From NCBI GenBank assembly GCA_949987565.1, contig OX465111.1, forward strand, positions 16,342,359 through 16,406,358: a DNA stretch of 64,000 nt, in the 5' to 3' direction. Each line of letters starts with the position of its first letter. Within the stretch, counting starts at the first letter, position 1. This stretch comes from Luidia sarsii. Its lineage: Eukaryota > Echinodermata > Asteroidea > Paxillosida > Luidiidae. Of this stretch, positions 1-10,900 are shown piece after piece. Under the pieces are notes generated by a model, which saw only the letters and a list, made by a program, of their open reading frames with translations, searched no databases and had not been told where the DNA came from. A program made the position numbers and the translations under genes.

Positions 1-125
1 CCCTCACTTATTTACATTCTTCCCAATGTGAAATTGTAATATACATCCTTGCTCACTATCAAACTCAAAGTCAAAACTGATATTGTGGTATAATTTATGG
101 AAATTTTGCATGCAAAAAACAATAC

Positions 126-3100
126 CTTTTCTGTAGTTTCCTCAATGGTTGGAAACTGTTCAACAAAGCCGTAGCGATGAGTCTGTTCTATCTTTGGCTC
201 CTGTGCCCTCCGATCTTGGTTGTCACCATTGGCAACCTGGTCATCACCATTGGCAACCTGGTCATCACCATTGGCAACCTGGTCATCACCATTGGCAACC
301 TGGTCATCACCATTGGCAACCTGGTCATCACCATTGGCAACCTGGTCATCACTAGTAATTGTTTCATTGTCAAGGCCAACCGTGTGAGCAGAGAGCTCAA
401 CATTGCGGACACTCCCAAAGAAATCGGTGATGGGGACTTTGCTGATGTCACGGCTGAAGAGATCGGTGCGAACACCAGGGGTAGACTTGCAGACATGCTG
501 CGGACAGACTTGAAACTGAAAAACAAATTGAAATACATGGGCTTCCTTTCTCATCCCAATACTATTTCATTTACAGTAACAAATCTTCAAAACTTTGTGG
601 GCCTGACATTTCGATCCTAACAGGACATTCCTCAAAGGCAGAGTGACAAAACAGATACACATACAAGAAGGAATCTTCAGTTGAAATCCCAAACTGCAAC
701 CCAGCGCGGGTCTTGAGATGAGCACTTATGTTAGCCAAAGGTCAACAAACTTGAATAAAAGTAGAATAAAAAAAACCAAGGCTAGCCCTATGATGTTGTC
801 TGGTATCTGAGTAAATTATCTGCCTTTGAGAAAAGTCCTTCTAGGATCAAAATGTCATGCCCTCTAAACTTTGAGATCTATGTATTGCAGGTCATTTTAG
901 TAAGTGAGCAGATTGCAACAGTTTTTTTGTATTTACTATCTGAGTAAATGTTTAGAGTCCAGCCCTGTTCAACTTCAAAAGACTCAGGTCTGTGACAGTC
1001 ACTAGGTAAGAAGCTCCTTCCAACTTCTCATAGCCTTGTGCATTACTTGCAGCCAGAGCCGCTGAATTAGAAAAATGCAAGCCCCATGGAATAGAATAGG
1101 ACCCAGAGACACTTACAAAGTCGGCCATTGTCTTTTTGCTTGTGGCTGTGACCCTCTCCAGAAACTCCAGGGCATAGTAGGTGTACCTGTCTATGATGTA
1201 GACACCTATGGCTGGGTCCACATGATGCTGTGAAAAAAAAAACACCCACAGATGTTTTAAGCTTTGACAATTATGACACCGACATTTGATTCTAAAAAGC
1301 TGCATCCACCTTGAGTTTATCCCTGACCTGCTGTAGCTGGGTTTACAACTGATTGTTGTTTGCATCTTAGAAAATGGGGACGGGTTCCCTTGAGATGAGC
1401 TGCTGTTAAGTTTAAAGTTCAAATGATTCCGACTGGCACCCCATCCTCCATGCAAAGATTTGGACTGGATAGCCCAGGTGGTTGAGTGCTGGTATGTTAA
1501 ACCCGATGCATGGGTTTGAATCTCAGTCCAGTCCCGGGTGCAATTTCAAAGAGGTACTTAAAGCCCCTACACAACATTGGTAAGATCAAAAAACAGAAAT
1601 GTTCACAGATTTACATAAAACTTATACAGTTTGAAGATGGTTATAGTAGAAACCTCTCACTGAAATATTTCTGCCTAAAATGTTGTATTTTGGGAGAAAT
1701 GAGAAAAAGAAATAGTTTACGTCTCACCGAGATCTAAACTATTTTTTGGAACAGTACGACATTCAATGCTGCATTTTCGCGAAACAAATGAAGCGGTTTT
1801 CACGATTTTCTTGAGAATCAGTTGGCGGATTGAGCTGAAATTTTCACAGGTGTGCTATTTCATGCATATGTTGGATCAGACAATGTATGGATGCTATTCT
1901 TTGACCAATGTTGTGTAGGGGCTTTAAGCAAGAAAATGAGCTTAGCAGACCCTTTTTCCATGTGATGCTATTGGCATTTGACTTGTGACTATGCTTCGGT
2001 ATGATAACTCTTTTGGTGGGATGGGCTGATGGATGGACAAACAGACAGGGAGATGGATATCTGTATTACTTATAACATAAAATAAAACGTCAACATAACG
2101 TACCGAGAGTGAGTCTTCTCCAATCTGGCTGGAACCAATGGCCAGTATGTTAGGGGAGTAGAAGAGTTGAAACATGGAGACAGCTTGGCAGGTGTCTATG
2201 ATGTACAGCATTTCATGGTACCTGCACATTTGGAAGAAAGAGAACTTTCCCTTCAGCTCTGTACGCCTGGTGTATAATATCAACTAATGACCCAACAGCT
2301 ACAAGGACAACCAATCACAGCTGTACATTACCACACAGGGTTCACACTATTTCTTCAACTAGCCAGCTTGCAAAAAGAAGTAGCTTTGATGTGTAAGAAG
2401 GCCTTCATCTGCTACATCGATTGATTGATCCATCCCTTCCACTAACCTCTTCTTCTGCCACATCTGCTGGAAGGCGTGGGCCAACTCCACATTGGAGATT
2501 TCCTCAGCGTCCTGGAACTTCAGGAAGTCCTGTCCACCATGCCCGGTCATGTAGACCAGGACATTGCTACGGTCATCAGTCATCAGGCGCTTGGAACGAG
2601 GTGTGCCTGGTGGCAGACGGCCAGTCAGTACACGGATAAAATTCTCCACAGTGACCTGCGACGAAAAAAGTGACCACACAGCACACAACGAATGAGACCA
2701 CAGTCACCAGACATGCTCATACAAGTCATAGTGTGCACCACAAGACATCCCACATGATCCAAAAGAGAGAAGGAATGCCTTACCTCATATCCCCTGTAGT
2801 CAACCTCCACATCATCCCCGTACACATTGATTTGTTGATTGGCATTGTTGAAGACAGTCGCTATGGAGAAAGAGACCATCCACTGAATTGATACAAAGAT
2901 TTCATCAAACCAGCGTACAAATATTGTAGCTCAACCCAATATAATGCTAGTACCACAATGTAAAATTCCAAGTCTATTTTTCATTCCTTCACTTGATAAT
3001 AAGGCCAATAAAAAAAAAGTTTCTCCTGCCTGTTTTTTACCGCTACATAATCTTAAAAAAAAAATTAAAAAGCGATAAAAAGAAACAAAATTTGATTGAT

Positions 3101-4551
3101 TTTTGCTGTTTCCAGTGGGAATCCAGCCGTTGAACCTCGCACATGCACAGCCTACATTCTGTACCGAACTTAAAAACAACTGGAAATTAGACTTCCTGCC
3201 TTTAGGAAAAAAAATTGTTTTGGAAAAGGCGCCCCCCCCCCAGAAAAAAAAGGTGCTCGCATCCTCCTTTCTTCAAAAAGTTAGGATGAGAAACTAACAA
3301 GTTTTTTTTTCACTTGGCCTAATAAAAAGAAGAAGCAGCATTCCATGAACTGAAATTCGAACACCTCCTAACTCCAACCTGGACGTGGGTTGCGTGCATT
3401 GCAGGCCATGTCATCAGCCAGCATCAGGATAATCTGACTGTCTGGGATGCCCAGTCGTTTGACACTGCGGTAGATGGACAGCGTGTTGGCAACATGGCGA
3501 TAGTTAAACCAGAACCGCGACGTACACACCTGCGTAGGGACGGGATCATGGACAGAGGTTGAACATTTGTAAACAAAACAAAAAGTAATATGATAATACA
3601 AAAATGTTGCAAACTGCTTACTGACTAAAATTACCAAAATGCAAATCTCAAAATTTAGTGGGCCTGACGTTTCCATCCTAGCACTAGCAGGACCTTTCTC
3701 AAAGGCAGAGAACAAAAATTACCATACATACATGTACTGCACTGTGGACAAGATGTCTAAAATCTTCCTATACCTGAGCTCTTTTATTGATGGAGGAGCA
3801 GACAACCCTTAGTTGTTTCAAACATACAAACAGAAAATAGCATTCTGGATTTTTTGTGTCGGAAAATACAAGCATCAATTCCAGAGTCATTTCAAATTTA
3901 ACACTAGTCTAGTACTCCGTACTAGTCTGTACTTAGTATTCATCATGGAAGGAAAGAAGAGGAAAACTTACCAAAACGGCCCAGTTGTTGGTATGTCCAC
4001 TCTTGAAGAATTGGCCAACATTCACTTCCTTCAGTGACAAGAAAATGAAATTTTAATACCGTTACTTATTTTTGGTCTTGTCACCAACATTGACACAATG
4101 ACAGTGCCAATTGAATGCCCTCATTTATTTTAATTAATAATAATATCCAAAAGCCATGCCCACTTTCAAATACCGGTCAGCTTTTGGACATAAAAGACGC
4201 AGCTAAGAAAAAGAATTGGTTGAAAATTATAGGCAACAAAAATACTCGTCTTTTCTTATGAATACTAGTATTACTAGGGCACTGTATTCAACAAATGAGT
4301 TAAAAAGACAATTTAGCGTTGTAGTTACTCAAGCCACTTACTAACTGTAACTAAGCCATCGACTGGACTGGGATTACCGGTACGATTAACAAGGTGGAAC
4401 ATGATCCGGACAGACACAATTCTATTCTGCCTATATCTTATTCGCCTACCTTTTCGTTACAGAAACATGGCGATGCGATCAATGTCACCATTAATACTGC
4501 AGCACTGACACAAAAGTACCACTTGGTGGGGTTGGGACAGGGAGCTGCCAT
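126..4551 (-). CDS. PIGK: GPI-anchor transamidase catalytic subunit, 8 exons, 3' end beyond window
   Basis: Catalytic cysteine-protease subunit of the ER GPI transamidase, which cleaves the C-terminal signal of precursor proteins and attaches the GPI anchor. Exons on the minus strand: 4551-4450, 4028-3972, 3529-3379, 2860-2784, 2655-2447, 2221-2104, 1227-1117, 515-126; phases join cleanly into 405 residues. Exon 1 gives [11 protein letters not shown] followed by a hydrophobic signal peptide. Residues from about 45 match the C13 (legumain/caspase-like) fold: [20 protein letters not shown], the catalytic His168 in MTGHGG and Cys210 in IIDTCQ, each offset by four from human His164/Cys206. [18 protein letters not shown] and ITDFFGSVR follow. 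Residues 331-372 are six perfect DDQVANG repeats in the luminal linker. The C-terminal membrane helix is not in the window, so the last exon lies beyond position 1. An in-frame ATG at 4629 exists; 4551 is preferred because it starts the signal peptide. Confidence 0.95.
225..350. repeat. 21-bp minisatellite, 6 perfect copies, coding in PIGK exon 8
   Basis: Six identical copies of a 21-bp unit (ACCATTGGCAACCTGGTCAT plus C on the + strand). The unit is a multiple of three and reads DDQVANG on the coding minus strand, so copy-number change would keep the PIGK frame. It sits in the acidic linker between the protease domain and the expected membrane anchor. Confidence 0.95.
817..936. mobile_element. 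Hairpin retroposon (family D), 13-bp target duplication
   Basis: A degraded copy of the commonest repeat here: CTGCCTTTGAGAAAAGTCC, then GATCAAAATGTCATGCCCTC, then a tail ending GCAACAGTTTTTTTGTATTT. It is bracketed by exact direct repeats TATCTGAGTAAAT at 804-816 and 937-949, read as a target-site duplication. Related fragments lie at about 580-645 and 3590-3715. Confidence 0.75.
1461..1540 (+). mobile_element. tRNA-derived SINE head
   Basis: Contains an A-box-like TAGCCCAGGTGG and a B-box-like GGTTTGAATCT, spaced as in a tRNA, but without a full cloverleaf. Similar half-tRNA sequences recur at 16760-16815, 44672, 54050, 59140 and 63126. It lies in PIGK intron 7 next to a TTAA element. Confidence 0.6.
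1562..1923. mobile_element. piggyBac-type MITE (TTAA), copy 1
   Basis: A 362-bp element with terminal inverted repeats AGCCCCTACACAACATTG and its complement, flanked on both sides by TTAA (1558-1561 and 1924-1927). TTAA duplication is the signature of the piggyBac superfamily. There is no transposase reading frame, so it is non-autonomous. Copy 2 lies in INTS5 intron 6 in the opposite orientation. Confidence 0.85.
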
Positions 4552-4906
4552 TTTGTTGCCAGTCTCTCGATAGAGCGTGCGTTCGATTAGCTTCCCCGAG
4601 TGCACATTGGCTACGGCTTGAAAGTACACACGAGTCTATGGAAGTCTCCAACAAGCGGCAGCATTCAGTCCCTATGTGCAGCGTGTTGCTTCTATCCGCA
4701 GCCAATACAATACTATAGACACGGCCTCAGGCGGCCTGAAACTGAAAGAAGGGTCGATCGGGGTCACCCGCGGAAGATAATCAAACAACTGTACCATCGT
4801 GTGTTCCGCGGGTTGTGGTCTGTAGTTGACAGTCTGACAGAGGAGGAGAGGTCTTACTTTTACTTTTGAGAGGGAGACTTGATAATCGGTCGAGGCTGAC
4901 TGCGCC
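4552..4906. promoter_or_regulatory. Shared head-to-head promoter of PIGK and INTS5
   Basis: Only 355 bp separate the two divergent start codons, so both transcription starts must fall in or near this interval. The PIGK start is embedded in CAAAATGGCAGC on the minus strand, which fits the YY1 consensus AAnATGGCnGC often found at start sites of housekeeping genes. No TATA box was seen at a convincing position. The bidirectional role is inferred from layout. Confidence 0.6.
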
Positions 4907-7900
4907 ATGAGTACGATACACGCATCTCCTGAGGTGGGCACATAAAATAATGTAGTGTGGTAGTCGTTTAGAATACGGCAAGCAGGCCTCTGCATCGTCG
5001 GCATTGATCTCGTCCGAGTAACTTGGGCGAGAGTGGCCCTTTTTTAGAGGGAAGAGAGAGCGAGTGCTCTTACTCTTAGTCTTAGTCTTAATACTAGTAA
5101 TATAATAATAGTTATATAGTCTTATGCATTTTTATTTGCATTCGTTTGTTTCAAAACTAATAATCAGATTCACAGCCAAATTTTAACATACGCAGTGGCT
5201 GTTGTTACGGCAGTCGTCCGTGTGGTTCCCTGACTTCACAGTATTTGTCAAGATGTTTAGCTCTTGGAACCAGACTATCAGCTAATAGACTGGTTCAACC
5301 AGCCTGCAATGCTGACGAAATACAATCAAGTCAGGGAACCACACGGACGACTGCCGTAACAACAGCCACTGCGTTTAACATAGCTAGCCTAAGGCTAGCC
5401 TAAAGTAATGAGTAATCTCAAATCTGTAAATGTAATATTGAGTGATGTCACATTCATTCATTTCATTGTCAGTAACAAAGTAATAGTAATGAAAAGTCTT
5501 TTAAAAATCAGAATGGGCCAATCACTCAGTGAACAGTGAGTAAGTTGTTCTCAACTCCCATATCAGCGCTAGCACTCAGTTTTAGGACACATTTCAACTT
5601 AAACTGAATGATATTGAGATGCTGAGACTGAGAGGTTAACTTAAGAAAAAATAAAGTAAATCACCATTGCATATATTTAACTTGATATATCGCAGTGGCT
5701 ATTGGCAGTCGTCCGTCGTTAAGGCAGTCGTCCGTGTGGTCCCCTTACTTGAATGTATTGGTCAGCATTGCAGGCTGGTTGAACCAGACTATTCGTTGAT
5801 AGTCGGGTTCCAAGAGCTAAACATCCCGACAAATATTCAGTATGTCAGGGAACCACATGGACGACTGCCGTAAACACAGACACTGCGATAAAATATGGAT
5901 GCTTTGATGATGTGTTATGGCTGCTATAGCTTTTATAGGTGTTCATGAAATAAATAAATGCAGTTTTCAGTTTGGCATCTAGCCCTGATTTTGTTGACAG
6001 CTTGACACCCCTCCTCCTTTGCACAATTGCAGGAGTTGCTGATCTCCATTCGGAGCTTTGTGAAGGGAGTACACGTGCGCTCAGGCCACAAGCTGTCCAG
6101 CGAGGACCATGCCAGCTGTGCCCTGCACCTGCTGCGCACGCTGCCTGCAGCACGCACCGCCGTCCTGGAACACTTCTGCCACGTCTTTGATGAGAGCGTC
6201 AACTCCTACCTGTTTGAACTGGAAGGCGAGGGTACGTACATACTTTATGTGGCAGCCGCAACTGGGAGGTGGCCCACTAACGTATGAGGTAGCCCACTTC
6301 ATGACTTTGATATGCCACCTCAGGTATAGATGAGGCTAGAGTAGAAATGTAAACACAAAAGCAATAGCAGTTTATTGAAGTCTGAGGTGCCCACTTCATG
6401 ACTTTGTATTTGTCTTCAAACATTACCACCTCTCGGCTCTGTGGACAAATGAGGCTAGAAATTAATTAATAGCAGTTTATTGAATTGAGGATTTTGTTTC
6501 TGTCTGTTTGTTCTATTGATACATAAGGTGTACTTTACCCGATGTGTGATTCATGGAGCATTGAGGTAGCACAGATGGCAAACCCAAATTCATTTACTTA
6601 TCAAATTGGGTTGCAACCACTTGTAGTTATTGCCCCAAAAATGTATCTTGCTGCTTTAGTGCTTAATAACAATATGTACAGCAACTTGAGCTTCTGCCAT
6701 TTCAAGTCGGCCAGTTGTACTACTGTGCATTGTTGTTCATCTGCAGCTGGCACTGGTGTAAACCTGGATGATGTCATTCAAGAAATTCATGAGGTTCTGT
6801 CAAGTTTCATCAGCACAAATGCAAATGCTTGGTCTCCGCTGATTTCTGCTGTAAGTACAAACCAAAATATAACTGAGTGCTAAATAGTGTAAACTGGAGA
6901 ATCTTACCTGTAGTGTAAAATACAAGTAAATTTATACATTTCCCATGTGGTATCATAGCCAAACTCATGCCTCTGCAAGCCATTTATCTTTATCAGATTG
7001 AAATTGTCTAAAAAAAAATCACTCACTGAAATGACCTTGAATGCAGTCTCACACATTTAGAGAGCAATAATTTTGCCCTTGAGAAATATCCTACTAGGAT
7101 TGAAAGTGAGGATTTGCATTTTGGTAATTTAAGTCAGAAGGAATTTTGCAAAGTTTTTAGTATGATAACTCTGAATTTAGAGAGCCTGAGGTTTTGTTTC
7201 CTTCATGTAGAAGGACATTTTACAAAAGCAAAACATCTTCATTAAATGAATAACCAATAACACATGTCTTTCAATGAAGCAAACCAAATTTCGCAAAATA
7301 CTTCCAGCAACTCAAAGTTTTAGTATTTTTTGTTTCTCTCTGTGTGTAGTGGTCAATTGATCTCTTGGGCCAGATCAGTAGCACCTATGCTGGACGACGT
7401 GGTGTGCCTCACCCCTCAAGCCTGAATGAACTGCTCCAGCTATGGATGACTTGCAAAGGTAAGTGGGTCATCCCAATGGCACTGCAGGGGATGCCTAGTT
7501 GTAGCGGTTAAGGAACAGTAAACCTACATAGGCACCAAGGCATAGACCAGTGACATTGAGATAATAACCAGGGGCATCAAGACAGTGATGTCCACTAAGG
7601 CAATGATCAGGGGCACTATGGCATTGCAGGGCAGGAAATTCACGACGGCAACGACGGCAATTGCCGTCGTGCCCTCACCAATTGCCGCGGTGCCCTTAAA
7701 TTTGGAGGATTTTCACGGCAACAAATTGCCGTGCCCTTTTAGCACATTGCCGTCGTGCCCTTTTTGCCGATGGATAGTTGGGCAGATCGGACTGCCGGCC
7801 GCCGCACGGCCGTTAGCACAGCGCGCATGAAATATATTCCGACTGCTGTGCAGTGTGTGTGTGTGCAGCACACACGGAAGCTTCACTGTACCGTGCGCAC

Positions 7901-10900
7901 TGTCCGCTAAACATTGCGCATTCTGTGCACAACTGTACGGACTGTGTATGGGTGTACATGTACATGTACACGTACACATACTGTACACGATCAAAGTACG
8001 CACCACGGACGGGCATAAAAAAACGTTTTTTTATACACGTCCGTGGTACGTACATGTACGTGCAGTGCGTTCGATCGGGACAGTTTCATATCAACGAACT
8101 TTTAGTCTGCGGGTACCAGTGAATCTTGGACATCGCTGGCTGTACCAAACAACGGGTACCAACGGTAGTTGGGAGCGATTTGCGTTGCACGATAGATAGA
8201 TTGCGCAGTATGCAGCACGTGGTTGGGTTGCGTGCGAAAGTAGAATCGTAGAGCTGTCAAAGGTTTGCGTGTTCGTGGGTGCCTTTTCAAAGTCGTAACC
8301 ATGCCCCGAAAGGAGAAAGCTAAACAGCAAAACGAGCTACTACCTCACGATGCAGCACAAAAATGTCGCAAACTTTATTCCTTTTTTCAGGTAGGCCTAC
8401 GAACGTAGTCATTCTCAATTTTTTGGACGAGAACTGATGAGAAGGTTTTGGAACACCGAACCCACATCACGATACGTTGACAGCATGGACTATTCTATTA
8501 GGAATGAGAGGGGTGCGACTTTATACAATAATAAGCTCCGATAATATGCTCGTTTAGGTTGGACCTAGCTGCTTAAAAATCCATCTTTACAAACATGTAG
8601 GCTATTTAGAATCCTTTTTATTTCGATTGTTTTGTGAGGATCTATAGTCAGATATTTTTGTCGTCCCGCTTACTAAAGCAGTAGCACCCCGGCCACACCT
8701 GAATGGTACAGTTCATGTTCCGTGAGAATGAGTGTTGGTGGCTGACTGAAACTTATTTCAGACGTCATTTTTATGTTGGAAAATATTTTTTTTAGGCATT
8801 GTGGTCCCACAGAAACGATGATATATTAGTAGGAGACCTAAAACAAGGATTCGGTGCCTTCAGCGCCTATTTTCAAAGTTTGTTTAAGGTGCTTACGTCG
8901 TGTTTGCATCGGTACTAATAAAAAGTAGTTAAATTGCCTTGATGCCCCGGATTTTTTTTGCGATTGCCTTGATGCCCTTCAAAAATTGCAGAAATTGCCG
9001 TGATGCCCTTAATTTGCCGAAATTTCAAGGCAAAAATTGCCGTGCCCTTTTTAACCCGGAGTTCCTGCCCTGCATTGGCTAGAAGGCAGTAAGGATTGAT
9101 CTTGGACAGTATGGCAGTGACCAGTAAGGACCTTTGAATAACCAAGAGCACCAAGACGGCGATGAAAGGACACCAAGGCATTTACCAGAGGGCATCAAAG
9201 CAAGACCACAGGCACCTAGGCATTGACCAATAACACTAAGAGGACAGCCTCTGAACACCCTCAATCCTGTCCTGACTATTGGACTTCACACTGTTTTGTT
9301 CTTTCACAGCCACAAGGACATTGATGGACATAGCATCCCAGTGTTTTGCTGCCATGGTCGGAACCTGCCCGGATCTTTGTGTGGATGCACTCCTAGATAC
9401 CTCAGTCCAACACTCGCCACACTTTGACTGGGTGGTGGCACACATAGGGTGAGATGGCAATATCTTGTTAACAAAAAAAGCTTTTAATTCAACAGACAAG
9501 GTAAAGGAAAACTGACTGGGAAACTTTTAACAATTTGAAAAATTTTACTGGACCTGCGGTCGATTTCATCAAACCCATTGTAACTTGTAATCAATCGCAA
9601 GATGATGAGAGATGCACAAAATCCACATGGCCCATTTCAACTTACAATGGGTAATTGATTGTATGTTGAGTTACGATGCATCATAAACTCCAACCCTAGA
9701 CCTAAACCTGAGGCCTCAGACTTAATGAACCAGCTCAAAGCACTTAGCCACGGTGGAATAATGTTTTAAAGGCAACCCCTAAAAAAGAAATGAATTGGTT
9801 ATGGAACAGAGCAGTGGTCAGCTGTTACAGCGCAGAATCATACACATTAGTATTGGACCCAATATACATTAATTAGTCACTTGAGAGAATACCTATCGAT
9901 ACACTGAATGTTTGTTTGTTCCATGCAGGTCATGCTTCCCGAATACTATCATAACCCGTGTCCTATCCTGCGGCCTGAAGGACTTCTGCAACAGCCAGTC
10001 AGAGGGCCTGGTTGCCTCGGACAAGAAGGTGCCCAAGATGGCCTCTGTGGTGGGCATCCTGGGACATCTGGCATCGCAGCACTCGCAGGACATCAGGAAA
10101 GCCCTGATGGAGCTCTTCCAGGTGAGCGGCTGCCTCTGAGTTTAAAGCCCCTACACAACATTGGTTGAGGTCAAAGAATAGCATCCATACGTTGTTTGAT
10201 CCAACATATGCATAAAATAGCACTCCTGTGAAAATTTCAGCTCAATCCGCCAACCAAGTCTCAAGAAAATTGTGAAAACCGCTTATTTGTTTCGCGAAAA
10301 TGCAGCATTCAACGCCGTACTGTTCCGAAAAATAGTTTAGATCTCGGTGAGACATAAATGATTTCTTTTACTCTTTTCTCCCCAAATACAGCATTTTTGG
10401 CAGCACTATTTCAGTGCGAGGTTTCTACTATAACCATCTTCAAACTGTATAAGTTTCATGTAAATCAATGTTGTGTAGGGGCTTTGGTGATAAAACAGGC
10501 CCTTGGTTGTTTGCACAGTACAGGAACCTGCAGGCCTGTGGGACTCGGATGCTTGTTGTATTGGATATAGCCAGTTGTAAGCAGAGAGATGGATTTTACA
10601 AAGCCTTACGATGCATCGTAACTCAACTTATGATGGATAACCCATCGTGAATTGTGATGCTCTGCGTGGTTTCTGTGCATCACTCATCGTCTTGCGATTG
10701 ATCGCAAGTTACGACGAGTTTGGTGAAATCGATCACTGAACACTGAAGGTGATTTGCCGTTTCTATCTGCAGGAAAGCTTGGAGAGTGATGAAGAGCAGC
10801 ATTTGTTCACTGTGCCTTTTCTGCTGCAACTGGCCACCATGTCTCCTATGCTGCTCCGTGTCATCACCACGGACTTTGTCCAAGCATGTGAGTGTGTCTC

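Noticed and set aside
225..350. A CRISPR-like direct repeat array
   Set aside because: Units are contiguous with no spacers and lie in frame inside a eukaryotic coding exon; it is a minisatellite.
4438..4629. A longer PIGK N-terminus starting at 4629
   Set aside because: It would put 26 polar residues before the signal peptide; the ATG at 4551 starts the signal peptide directly.
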